A stretch of 63,482 nucleotides of DNA from Crenalkalicoccus roseus. Its GTDB lineage: Bacteria > Pseudomonadota > Alphaproteobacteria > Acetobacterales > Acetobacteraceae. The position numbers and the translations under genes are program-made. The stretch lies in the NCBI RefSeq assembly GCF_004761865.1, contig NZ_SJDM01000019.1, positions 1-63,482 on the forward strand, read 5' to 3'. Shown here piece after piece: positions 16,423 through 24,786 of the stretch; the first letter of the stretch is position 1; each line of letters opens with the position of its first letter. The notes beneath the pieces are model-generated. The model saw only the letters and a list, made by a program, of their open reading frames with translations. It did not search any database and was not told where the DNA came from.

Positions 16423-18429
16423 TTGGCGGATATCGGACTCGAGCCCGGCGACCCGCTGCCGCTCGGCCCCCGGCTGACGGGGGAGGGCTGCAACATCGCC
16501 GTCTTCAGCCGCCACGCCGCGCGGCTTTCCGTGATCGTGTTCGATCCCTCCGGCGCGCCGGCGGGCGTCCTGCCGCTCGACCCGGCGCGGCACCGCACCG
16601 GCGACATCTGGCATGCGCATGTCACCGGCGTCTCGGCCGGCTGGTCCTATGCGCTGCGGGCGGAGGGCCCCTGGGCGCCGGAGAGGGGTCACCGCTTCGA
16701 CCCGCACCTGCCGCTGCTCGACCCCTACGCGCCGGCGCTGGCGGGGCGCCCGCGCCCCGGCGAGGCGCGCTGCCTGCTCGCCGACCGCCGCTTCGACTGG
16801 GGCGACGACCGCCCGCCTGCCCATTCCTGGCGCGACACCGTGATCTACGAGGCGCATGTGAAGGGGCTGACCGCGCACCCCTCCTCGGGCGCGCGGCATG
16901 CCGGGCGCTTCCTTGGCGTGATCGAGACCATCCCCTACCTGCTCTCGCTCGGCGTCACCGCGCTCGAACTGATGCCGGTGCAGGAGGCGCCCGAGGAGGC
17001 GGGCGGCGGGCGGGCGGATCCGGCCACCGGCGCGCCGCTGCGGAACTACTGGGGCTACGATCCCGTGGCGCTGTTCGCGCCCCGCGCCGCCTATGCCGGC
17101 GAAGCGCCAGGCGCGGCGCTGCGCGAGTTCAAGGCGATGGTGCGCGAACTGCACCGCGCCGGCATCGAGGTGATCCTCGACGTGGTGTTCAACCACACCG
17201 CGGAGGGCGGGGAAGGGGGGCCGACCTTCTCCTTCCGCGGCCTCGACAACGCCATCTACTACATGTTGACGCCGCAGGGCGGTTATGCCGACTACACCGG
17301 CTGCGGCAACACGCTGAACTGCAATCATCCAGTGGTACGGTCGCTGATCATGGACTGCCTGCGCCACTGGGTGACGGAGATGCGCGTGGACGGCTTCCGC
17401 TTCGATCTCGCCGCGGTGCTCGGCCGTGGCCCGGACGGCACGCTGCTGCCCAACCCGCCGCTGCTGGAGCAGATCGCCGAGGATCCGGTGCTGCGCGGCA
17501 CGAAGCTGATCGTCGAGGCGTGGGACGCGGCCGGCGCCTTCCGCCTCGGCAGCTTTCCGGGGGAGCGCTGGGCGGAGTGGAACGCGCATTTCCGCGACGA
17601 TGTCCGCCGCTTCTGGCGCGGCGATGCCGGGCTGACCGGCGCCTTCGCCACGCGCCTCGCCGGCAGCTCCGATCTCTACGCCCGCGGCCCGGCCGGGGGA
17701 CCGCTGCGCAGCATCAACTTCGTCACCTGCCATGACGGGCCGACGCTGAACGACTTGGTGAGCTATGCGCGCCCGCACAACGAGGCCAACGGGCCCGAAC
17801 CGCCTCCCCTGGTCCCGAGCTGGGGGGAGAACAACGGTACCGAGGGGCCGAGCGAGGATCCCGCCATAGAGGCGATGCGGGCGCGCCAGGTGCGCAACAT
17901 GCTGGCCACCCTGTTCCTGTCACGCGGCGTGCCGATGCTGCTCGGCGGCGACGAGTTCCGGCGCACGCAGCGCGGCAACACCAACGCCTGGTGCCAGGAC
18001 AACGAGATCTCCTGGCACGACTGGCGCCTGGTCTCGCGCCACGCCGGCCTGGTGCGCTTCGTCCGCCGGCTGATCGCCTTCCGCCGCGCCCATCCGGTGC
18101 TCTCGGCCGAGCGTTTCTACGACGCGGCGGAGATCGCCTGGTTCGGTCCGGACGGCGCGGAACCCGACTGGCACGGCGCGGAGAACCGCCTCGGCTGCAT
18201 GATCCGCGAGGAGGGCGCGGTGCCGGGTGCGCTCTGCCTGCTGTTCAACGCCTCGCGCCACGCCCCGGCGCGCTTCCTGCCGCCGCCCCCGCCCGCCGGA
18301 GCCTGGCGCATCGCCTTCGACACTGCGGCGGCGGCGCCGGACGACGCCGCCGACCCCGGCGGCGAACGGCCGGCGGAGGCGGCCCCGGTGCTGGTGCCCC
18401 GCTCCACGCTCGTACTCGTCTCGCGCTGA
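16423..18429 (+). CDS. glgX: Glycogen debranching enzyme (isoamylase type)
   Basis: A 668-residue GH13_11 enzyme that cuts alpha-1,6 branches of phosphorylase-trimmed glycogen. The N-terminal CBM48 covers about residues 8-100. The catalytic barrel follows, with DVVFNHT (region I), DGFRFDLA containing the nucleophile Asp, IVEAWDA with the acid/base Glu, and FVTCHDGPTLND. A C-terminal beta domain ends in VLVSR. I chose TTG at 16423 because GGAGGA lies 7 nt before it; the in-frame ATG at 16408 lacks a good ribosome site and would add five residues. glgP follows after 13 nt, so debranching and phosphorolysis are co-expressed. Confidence 0.93.
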   Translation: MADIGLEPGDPLPLGPRLTGEGCNIAVFSRHAARLSVIVFDPSGAPAGVLPLDPARHRTGDIWHAHVTGVSAGWSYALRAEGPWAPERGHRFDPHLPLLDPYAPALAGRPRPGEARCLLADRRFDWGDDRPPAHSWRDTVIYEAHVKGLTAHPSSGARHAGRFLGVIETIPYLLSLGVTALELMPVQEAPEEAGGGRADPATGAPLRNYWGYDPVALFAPRAAYAGEAPGAALREFKAMVRELHRAGIEVILDVVFNHTAEGGEGGPTFSFRGLDNAIYYMLTPQGGYADYTGCGNTLNCNHPVVRSLIMDCLRHWVTEMRVDGFRFDLAAVLGRGPDGTLLPNPPLLEQIAEDPVLRGTKLIVEAWDAAGAFRLGSFPGERWAEWNAHFRDDVRRFWRGDAGLTGAFATRLAGSSDLYARGPAGGPLRSINFVTCHDGPTLNDLVSYARPHNEANGPEPPPLVPSWGENNGTEGPSEDPAIEAMRARQVRNMLATLFLSRGVPMLLGGDEFRRTQRGNTNAWCQDNEISWHDWRLVSRHAGLVRFVRRLIAFRRAHPVLSAERFYDAAEIAWFGPDGAEPDWHGAENRLGCMIREEGAVPGALCLLFNASRHAPARFLPPPPPAGAWRIAFDTAAAAPDDAADPGGERPAEAAPVLVPRSTLVLVSR

Positions 18430-18442
18430 GGAGGCCGCTCGC

Positions 18443-20143
18443 TTGCCATCGCCGCTCGACAGCCTGGTGCGCCACACCCGTGTCGCCTACCTTTCGATGG
18501 AGATCGCCTTCGATCCGAAGGTGCCGACCTATGCCGGCGGCCTCGGCGTGCTGGCGGGAGACACCGCACGGTCCTGCGCCGACCTCGAACTGCCGGTGGT
18601 GTTCGTCACCCTTGCCAGCCGCGAGGGCTATCTGCGCCAGGAGATCAGCCCCGAGGGCGAGCAGGTGGATCATCCCGACCCCTGGGATCCGGCTTCGCGC
18701 ACCACGCCTCTCGGCGCGATGGTGGCGGTGCGCCTCGAGGGACGGACGGTGTGGATCCGCCCCTGGCTCTACCTCCACGCCTGCCCGCTCGGAAGCTGCG
18801 TGCCGGTGATCCTGCTCGACACGCGGCTTGAGGACAACGACCCGGCCGATCGCGGCATCACCGACCGGCTCTATGGCGGCGACGAGGCGCTACGGCTGAA
18901 GCAGGAGGCGGTGCTCGGCATCGGCGGCGAGCGGATGCTGCGTGCCCTCGGCTTCGAGATCGAGACCTGGCACCTGAACGAGGGCCATGCGGCGCTCCTG
19001 CCGCTGGCGCTGCTGCGGCGGCGGCGCCTGCCGCCCGACCGGCTCGGCGGCGGACCGCTGCACTACGACATCGAGGAGGTGCGGGAACGCTGCATCTTCA
19101 CCACCCACACGCCGGTGGAGGCCGGGCATGACCGCTTCCCCTATCCGCTGGTGGAGCGGATCCTCGGCGACTTCTTCGAGATCGACCAGCTCCGCCTGCT
19201 GGCCGGGGCGGAGGCCCTGAACATGACGCGGCTCGCCCTCAGCCTCAGCGGCTGGGTGAACGGAGTGGCGTCGCGCCATGCCGATACGGCGCGGCGCATG
19301 TTCCCGGGCTATCGCATCCATGCCGTGACGAACGGGGTGCATGTGCCGACCTGGGCGCATCCCGCCTTCCGGCGGCTGTTCCAGGCGGTGGCGCCGGAAT
19401 GGGCGCACGATCCGGACATGCTGCTGCGCGCCGACCGGCTGCCGGACGAGGCGGTGTGGGCGGCGCATGAGGAGGCGAAGGCGGAGCTGATCGAGGAGGC
19501 GCGGCGGCGCTGCGGCGTGGCGCTGCGGCCCGACCTGCCGGTCCTCGCCTTCGCCCGCCGCATGACCGGCTACAAGCGGCCCGACCTGCTGTTCGCCGAC
19601 CCCGCAAGGCTGCGCGACATCGCCGCCCGCCATCCCTTCCAGGTCGTGGTGGCGGGCAAGGCGCATCCGCAGGACGGACAGGGCAAGGCGCTGATCCGCC
19701 GTATCCACGAGCACGCCCGCGCGCTGCGCGACGCGGTGCCGGTCGCCTTCCTGCCAGGATACGACATGGCGCTGGCGAAGGTGATGGTGGCTGGGGCGGA
19801 TCTCTGGCTGAACACCCCGCTGCCGCCCCTCGAGGCCTCGGGGACCAGCGGCATGAAGGCGGCGCTGAACGGCGTGCCCAATTGCAGCGTGCTCGACGGC
19901 TGGTGGGTCGAGGCCTGGGAGGAGGGGATCACCGGCTGGGCCATCGGCGGCGAGGCGGCTGCGGCGGATGGAGAGCACGCCCGGGACCTCTACCACAAGC
20001 TCGAGACCACCATCCTGCCGCTCTGGCACGGCGACAGGGCGCGCTGGATCTGGATGATGAAGCAGTCCATCGCTCGCGTCGGCAGCCGCTTCCACAGCCA
20101 GCGCATGATGCGCCGCTACGCCGCCGAGGCCTATCTGCGCTGA
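18443..20143 (+). CDS. glgP: Alpha-glucan phosphorylase, short GT35 form
   Basis: A 566-residue glucan phosphorylase releasing glucose 1-phosphate from the non-reducing ends of glycogen or maltodextrin. It belongs to the compact form of the family rather than the ~800-residue muscle-like form. VAYLSMEIAF opens the catalytic core, and PTYAGGLGVLAGD and HLNEGHAALL are substrate-site motifs. ARRMTGYKRPDLL and EASGTSGMKAALNG, which carries the PLP lysine, lie in the C-terminal half. The start is a TTG at 18443, 8 nt after GAGGAGG in the 3' end of glgX. Glucose 1-phosphate from here could enter the galU pathway encoded 11 kb away. Confidence 0.93.
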   Translation: MPSPLDSLVRHTRVAYLSMEIAFDPKVPTYAGGLGVLAGDTARSCADLELPVVFVTLASREGYLRQEISPEGEQVDHPDPWDPASRTTPLGAMVAVRLEGRTVWIRPWLYLHACPLGSCVPVILLDTRLEDNDPADRGITDRLYGGDEALRLKQEAVLGIGGERMLRALGFEIETWHLNEGHAALLPLALLRRRRLPPDRLGGGPLHYDIEEVRERCIFTTHTPVEAGHDRFPYPLVERILGDFFEIDQLRLLAGAEALNMTRLALSLSGWVNGVASRHADTARRMFPGYRIHAVTNGVHVPTWAHPAFRRLFQAVAPEWAHDPDMLLRADRLPDEAVWAAHEEAKAELIEEARRRCGVALRPDLPVLAFARRMTGYKRPDLLFADPARLRDIAARHPFQVVVAGKAHPQDGQGKALIRRIHEHARALRDAVPVAFLPGYDMALAKVMVAGADLWLNTPLPPLEASGTSGMKAALNGVPNCSVLDGWWVEAWEEGITGWAIGGEAAAADGEHARDLYHKLETTILPLWHGDRARWIWMMKQSIARVGSRFHSQRMMRRYAAEAYLR

Positions 20144-20155
20144 GCGGCTCCGCCT

Positions 20156-21037
20156 TCAGCCCTTGCGCAGCACCAGCGTGGTCCAGCGCCCATGGTCGAG
20201 GCGCGCCTGCAGCCGCAGGCCCTGCCGCCGGTGCGCCGCCAGCACCATCCGCGCCTGGGTGTCGAGCAGCCCGGCCAGGATCGCCGTGCCGCCGGGGGCG
20301 AGGTGCGCGGCGAGGTCGCTCGCCATGGTGCAGAGCGGGCGCGCCAGGATGTTGGCGAGGACGAGGTCGTAGCGCCCGGCGCGCACCGCGCGGTGCCGCC
20401 AGCCATCCGCGAGCCGCGCCGCGACCAGGCGGCCGAGCCCGTTGCGCCGCGCATTCTCCGCCGCGACGCGCACCGACCAGGGCTCGATGTCGGTCGCCAG
20501 CACCGGCCGGCGCAGGAGGCGTGCCGCCGCCATCGCCAGGATGCCGGAACCGGTGCCGAGATCGAGGATGCGCCGCGGCCGGCGATGCGCCACGCGCTCC
20601 AGCGCCAGCAGGCAGCCGCGGGTGGAGCCGTGCTCGCCGCTGCCGAAGGCGACCCCGGCATCGAGGCGGAGCACGATGCGCCCAGGGGCGGGCGGGTCGG
20701 GCAGGTGGGTCGGGCGCACCAGGAAGCGGCGGCCGATCGGCTGTTCGGGGAAGCCTTCCGCCACGCGCTCCAGCCAACCCTCGGCATCGACCGGCGCCCG
20801 GTGCAGCGCCGGAGAGAGGCCGGTGAGCGCGGCGGCGAGGGCCAGCGCGCCGGTGAGCTCCGCCTCGCCGGCGCCGGCCTCGCGCACGCCCTCGATGCGC
20901 CAGGTGCCGGCCTCCTCGTCGCGGAAATAGCCGACGGTGCCGCAGACGGTGGCGAGCGCCGCCTCGAAGGCCGGCACCGCCTCCTCCGGCAGGCCGTCGA
21001 GGCTGAGCGCCTCCAGCGGCTCGGCGCGGCGCCTCAT
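20156..21037 (-). CDS. prmA: Ribosomal protein L11 methyltransferase
   Basis: This 293-residue SAM-dependent enzyme trimethylates ribosomal protein L11. It has an N-terminal L11-recognition domain (about 1-110), then VAFGSGEHGSTRGCL and the SAM motif ILDLGTGSGILAMAAARL. LVLANILARPL is the NILA-type catalytic loop expected in PrmA. It is the last gene of the pentapeptide-uvrD-prmA operon; its ATG overlaps the uvrD stop by 4 nt. It converges on glgP with only 12 nt between stops. Confidence 0.93.
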   Translation of the reverse strand: MRRRAEPLEALSLDGLPEEAVPAFEAALATVCGTVGYFRDEEAGTWRIEGVREAGAGEAELTGALALAAALTGLSPALHRAPVDAEGWLERVAEGFPEQPIGRRFLVRPTHLPDPPAPGRIVLRLDAGVAFGSGEHGSTRGCLLALERVAHRRPRRILDLGTGSGILAMAAARLLRRPVLATDIEPWSVRVAAENARRNGLGRLVAARLADGWRHRAVRAGRYDLVLANILARPLCTMASDLAAHLAPGGTAILAGLLDTQARMVLAAHRRQGLRLQARLDHGRWTTLVLRKG

Positions 21038-23247
21038 GCCTTCTCCACGAAGCGGTCGAGCACGCGCTTGCGCCCCGCCTTCTCGAATTCGATGTCGAGC
21101 TTGTCGTCCTCCACCGCCTCCACCCGGCCGTAGCCGAATTTCTGGTGGAAGACGCGGCTGCCGACCGCGATCGGCTCGGCGCGGGCGGGGCGCTGCTGCA
21201 CCTCCCAGACGCCGGCCTCGATCACCCGCGGGCGGCGCGGCTGCAGGCCCCAGGCGCCGGCGAAGACGCTCGGCATCTCGGCCATGCGGTTGCGCGCCAT
21301 GCCGGCGCTGCCCTCGTGCTCCACCTGCTCCTCGGGCAGTTCGTCAAGAAAGCGGCTGGGGATGGAGCTGGTCCAGTTGCCGTAGACGCGGCGGTTGGCG
21401 GCGTGGCTGACGATCGCCTGCCGCCGCGCCCGCGTCAGCCCGACATAGGCGAGGCGCCGCTCCTCCTCCAGCGCCTTCTCGCCGCCCTCGTCCAGGCTGC
21501 GCTGGGAGGGGAAGAGGCCTTCCTCCCAGCCGGGCAGGAACACCATGTCGAATTCGAGGCCCTTGGCGGCGTGCAGCGTCATCAGGGAGACGCGGTCGCC
21601 CTCCGCGGCCTCGTCGGTCTCCATCACCAGCGCGACATGCTCGAGGAAGCCGGCGAGGCTCTCGAACTCGCCCATGGCGCGCAGCAGCTCCTTCAGGTTC
21701 TCGAGCCGGCCCGGCGCCTCTGGCGAGCGGTCCTGCTTCCACATCTCGGTGTAGCCGCTCTCGTCGAGCAGGGTGGCGGCGGCGACCACGTGGCCCTCCC
21801 GCGGCAGCATCTCCCGCCAGCGGGCGAAACCCTGCATCAGCTCGGCGAGCGCCTGGCGGGTCCGCGCCACCTTGATGGCGCCGCCCGCCAGCAGACGCTC
21901 GGCGGCGAGCGAGAGGGGCAGCCGCTCCTCCCGCGCGATCTGGTGCATGGCCCGCAGCGCGCCGTCGCCGATACCGCGCTTCGGCACGTTGACGATGCGC
22001 TCGAAGGCGAGATCGTCGGCGGGCTGGTGCAGCACGCGCAGATAAGCCAGCGCGTCGCGGATCTCCTGCCGCTCGTAGAATTTCAGCCCGCCGACGACGC
22101 GGTAGGGCACGCCGAGGGTGATCAGCCGCTCCTCGAAGGCGCGCGTCTGGAAGCCGGCGCGCACCAGGATCGCGATCTCTGAAAGCGCGTGGCCGGCGCG
22201 GCGCGCCGCCTCGATCCGCTCGCCGACCATGCGCGCCTCCTCCTCCGAGTCCCAGAGCGAGACCAGGCGCACCTTCTCTCCCTCGGCGTCGTTGCGCCCG
22301 CTGCGGAGGGTCTTGCCGAGGCGGCCGGTGTTGTGCGCGATCAGGTGCGAGGCGGCGGCGAGGATCGGCCGGGTGGAGCGGTAATTGCTCTCCAGCCGCA
22401 CCACCCTGGCGCCGGGGAAGTCGCGCTCGAAGCGCAGGATGTTCTCGATCTCGGCGCCGCGCCAGGAGTAGATGGACTGGTCGTCGTCCCCGACGCAGCA
22501 GATGTTGCGGTGGTCCTGCGCCAGCAGACGCAGCCAGAGATACTGCACCAGGTTGGTGTCCTGGTACTCGTCCACCAGTATGTAGCGGAAGCGCCGGTGC
22601 CACTCCGCCAGCACCTCGGGGCGGGTGCGCAGGATCTCCGTCATGTGCAGCAGCAGGTCGCCGAAATCGGCGGCGTTCAGCTCGCGCAGCCGCTGCTGGT
22701 AGGCGGCGTAGAGGGCGCGGGCGCGGCCGGCGGCGTAGTCGGTGTCCTCCGCCGGCGTCACCCGTTCCGGCGTCAGGCCGCGGTCCTTCCAGCGCTGGAT
22801 CACGCCCATCAGGCCGGCGGGCGGCCAGCGCTTGGCATCCACCCCGGCCGCCTCCATCACCTGTTTCAGCAGGCGGAGCTGGTCGTCGGTGTCGAGGATG
22901 GTGAAGTCGGGCCTGAGCCCCGCGAGCTCGGCGTGCCGGCGCAGCATGCGCGCGCAGAGGGAGTGGAAGGTGCCGAGCCACAGCCCCTCCACCGGCTGGC
23001 CGAGGATGGCGGAGACCCTCTCGCGCATCTCCCGCGCCGCCTTGTTGGTGAAGGTGACGGCGAGCACCTGGCCAGGCCAGGCGCGGCCCGTGACCAGGAG
23101 ATGTGCGAAGCGCGTGGTCAGCACCCGGGTCTTGCCGGTGCCGGCGCCGGCGAGCACCAGCAGGGGGCCCTCCAGCGTCTCCACCGCCTCCCGCTGCTCG
23201 GGGTTGAGGCGGGCTAGGTAGTCCGGCGGGGCGGCGGTTCGGCTCAC
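21034..23247 (-). CDS. uvrD: UvrD/PcrA superfamily 1 DNA helicase
   Basis: A 737-residue 3'-5' helicase for nucleotide excision and mismatch repair and for clearing recombinase. LNPEQREAV is the Q-like motif and LAGAGTGKTRVL is Walker A. VTFTNKAAREM is motif Ia, DEYQDTN motif II and DDQSIYSWRGA motif III. LMTLHAAKGLEF and YVGLTRAR are motifs V and VI. The C-terminal end carries a Tudor-like segment (GSRVFHQKFGYGRVE) as in PcrA. It overlaps the pentapeptide gene upstream and prmA downstream by 4 nt each. No LexA box was seen in front of this operon, unlike uvrA/ssb. Confidence 0.95.
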   Translation of the reverse strand: MSRTAAPPDYLARLNPEQREAVETLEGPLLVLAGAGTGKTRVLTTRFAHLLVTGRAWPGQVLAVTFTNKAAREMRERVSAILGQPVEGLWLGTFHSLCARMLRRHAELAGLRPDFTILDTDDQLRLLKQVMEAAGVDAKRWPPAGLMGVIQRWKDRGLTPERVTPAEDTDYAAGRARALYAAYQQRLRELNAADFGDLLLHMTEILRTRPEVLAEWHRRFRYILVDEYQDTNLVQYLWLRLLAQDHRNICCVGDDDQSIYSWRGAEIENILRFERDFPGARVVRLESNYRSTRPILAAASHLIAHNTGRLGKTLRSGRNDAEGEKVRLVSLWDSEEEARMVGERIEAARRAGHALSEIAILVRAGFQTRAFEERLITLGVPYRVVGGLKFYERQEIRDALAYLRVLHQPADDLAFERIVNVPKRGIGDGALRAMHQIAREERLPLSLAAERLLAGGAIKVARTRQALAELMQGFARWREMLPREGHVVAAATLLDESGYTEMWKQDRSPEAPGRLENLKELLRAMGEFESLAGFLEHVALVMETDEAAEGDRVSLMTLHAAKGLEFDMVFLPGWEEGLFPSQRSLDEGGEKALEEERRLAYVGLTRARRQAIVSHAANRRVYGNWTSSIPSRFLDELPEEQVEHEGSAGMARNRMAEMPSVFAGAWGLQPRRPRVIEAGVWEVQQRPARAEPIAVGSRVFHQKFGYGRVEAVEDDKLDIEFEKAGRKRVLDRFVEKA

Positions 23248-23744
23248 TGGCAGCCTCCGACCGAGCCTTCGGCGCAGATGCGCTCGCCATCCGTCCAGCG
23301 CGCCCCGTCCAGCACCGCGTGCAGCAGGTCGGCGCCGTCGAGCCGCGCGCCGGTGAGGTCGGCGCCGGAGAGGTCGGCGCGGAAGAAGCGGGCGCGGCGC
23401 AGATCCGCCCTCGCCAGCCGCGCGCCCCGCAGGTTGGCGCGCGTGAAGTCGGCGCGCAGCAGCACCGCGCCTTCCAGATCCGCATCCTCGAGATCGGCGG
23501 AGACGAAGCGCGCGCTCGGCGCGTCCGCGCGCGCCAGCGTCGCGCCGCGCAGGATGGCGCGGTCGAACGACGCGTCGCGCAGCACCGCCCCGGCGAGGTC
23601 GGCGTTGGAGAGGTCGCGCCCGACCAGCAGGCAGCGCCGCCAGTCCACACCGGGCTGCGGCGGATCCTGGCAGGCCGCGCCGGCGGCCTGGGGCAGGATC
23701 AGGAACAGGGCGAGAAAGCCGAGGAACGGGAATGGCGCGGACAC
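23244..23744 (-). CDS. Exported pentapeptide-repeat protein
   Basis: A 166-residue protein. With the GTG start at 23744 it begins MSAPFPFLGFLALFLILPQ, a clean Sec signal cleaved near AGA-AC. About 20 A(D/N)LxX pentapeptides follow (NADLAGAVLRDASF, ADLRRARFFRADLSG and so on), giving a right-handed beta-helix, and the protein ends in a short Cys-containing tail. The ATG at 23831 was rejected because it adds an unrelated 29-residue tail and overlaps the divergent gene. Pentapeptide proteins such as Qnr mimic DNA, but export argues for an envelope role. A promoter-like pair lies 7 nt before the GTG, so the mRNA may be leaderless. The 4-nt overlap with uvrD couples the two. Confidence 0.8.
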   Translation of the reverse strand: MSAPFPFLGFLALFLILPQAAGAACQDPPQPGVDWRRCLLVGRDLSNADLAGAVLRDASFDRAILRGATLARADAPSARFVSADLEDADLEGAVLLRADFTRANLRGARLARADLRRARFFRADLSGADLTGARLDGADLLHAVLDGARWTDGERICAEGSVGGCQ

Positions 23745-23751
23745 GCGAGGC

Positions 23752-23780
23752 GATATAGAACCGATGCCGCGTCCCTCCAA
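23752..23780 (-). promoter_or_regulatory. Promoter for pentapeptide-uvrD-prmA operon
   Basis: On the minus strand TTGGAG and TATATC (each 4/6 to sigma-70 consensus) are separated by exactly 17 nt. Transcription would begin at or next to the GTG start codon at 23744, because only 7 nt separate it from the -10 box, and no Shine-Dalgarno precedes that GTG. The AT-rich TATAT stands out locally. Confidence 0.45.
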
Positions 23781-23911
23781 CCGTTCCGGCTTCCGCGCTG
23801 CCCCCGCTCCGTCTCCTTCTGGACTGGTCATCGCGTCACGGAGGCGCGCTGCTGGCGGCGAGCATCTTCGGCGGCATCCTCTTCCCGCCGCTCGCCGCCG
23901 CCCTGCGCGAC

Positions 23912-24739
23912 GTGGTCACGCCCGCCGTCGCCCTGCTGATGCTGCTCGTGCTCCTGCGCGTGGACCCTGCCCAGCTCCTCGCGCATCTGCGCCGGCCGTT
24001 GCTGATCGCCCTGCTGGCCGCGTGGATCCTGCTCGTCGCACCCGTGCTCGCCTTCGCCGCCACCCGCGCGCTCGGCCTGGACGGGCCGCTGGGCACGGGG
24101 CTGGTGCTGATGGCGGCGGGCTGCGCCGCCACCTCCTGCCCCGCCTTCGCGCGCCTGGTCGGGCTGGACGCGGAGCTCAGCCTGGTGGTGGCGCTGCTGA
24201 GCACCGCGCTGGTGCCCTTCACCGCGCCGCCGCTGGCACTCGGCCTCCTCGACCTGGATCTCGCGATCTCGGCCGGCGGGCTGATGCTGCGGCTGCTGCT
24301 GGTGGTCGGCGTGCCGGGCCTGGCCGCGGTGCTGCTGCGGCGCCTGCTCGGGCCGGCGCGCCTGGCGCGCGCGGGGCAGGGCCTGGACGGCGCGGTGGTG
24401 CTGGTGCTGATGGCCTTCGCCTTCGGGGTCATGGACGGGGTGCAGGCACGGCTGCTGGCCGACCCGCTCTGGGTCGCAGGCGGCGTCGCCCTGGCGTTGG
24501 TCGGCAATCTCGGCCTCAACGCCGCCACCGCGCTCGCCTTCCTGCCCGCCGGGCGGAGGGCGGCGCTGACGGCCGGGCTGCTGTCGGGCAACCGCAACAT
24601 GGCGCTGTTCCTGGCGGTGCTCCCGGCCGAGGCCGACAGGGGCGTGCTCCTGTTCTTCGCCCTGGGGCAGATCCCGATGTTCCTGATGCCGGCCCTGCTG
24701 CGGCCGCTCTATCCGCGTCTGCTGCCGCAGGGCGGCTGA
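23912..24739 (+). CDS. Bile acid:sodium symporter (SBF)-like membrane protein
   Basis: From the GTG at 23912 this is 275 residues with about eight or nine hydrophobic segments (for example VTPAVALLMLLVLL, LLIALLAAWILLVAPV, LVLMAAGCAATSCPAFARL). It resembles the SBF/arsenite-resistance symporter fold, including the AGCAATSCP crossover-like segment and LSGNRNMALFLAV. Coding character continues upstream in frame to about 23798 (LPPLRLLLDWSSRHGG, then another hydrophobic helix), but there is no ATG, GTG or TTG before the in-frame stop at 23756. The true start is therefore either this GTG or a rare CTG at 23798. The transported solute is unknown. Confidence 0.7.
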   Translation: MVTPAVALLMLLVLLRVDPAQLLAHLRRPLLIALLAAWILLVAPVLAFAATRALGLDGPLGTGLVLMAAGCAATSCPAFARLVGLDAELSLVVALLSTALVPFTAPPLALGLLDLDLAISAGGLMLRLLLVVGVPGLAAVLLRRLLGPARLARAGQGLDGAVVLVLMAFAFGVMDGVQARLLADPLWVAGGVALALVGNLGLNAATALAFLPAGRRAALTAGLLSGNRNMALFLAVLPAEADRGVLLFFALGQIPMFLMPALLRPLYPRLLPQGG

Positions 24740-24740
24740 G

Positions 24741-24779
24741 CCCCGCACCCGCCCTGCCGCAGGAAGGGTGGGTGCGGGG
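24741..24779. terminator. Bidirectional hairpin between convergent genes
   Basis: A perfect 10-bp stem (CCCCGCACCC and complement) with a 19-nt loop that itself can pair partly. It sits exactly between the rightward transporter stop (24739) and the leftward dioxygenase stop (24787). Its symmetry suits termination in both directions. Confidence 0.65.
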
Positions 24780-24786
24780 GCGGCCG

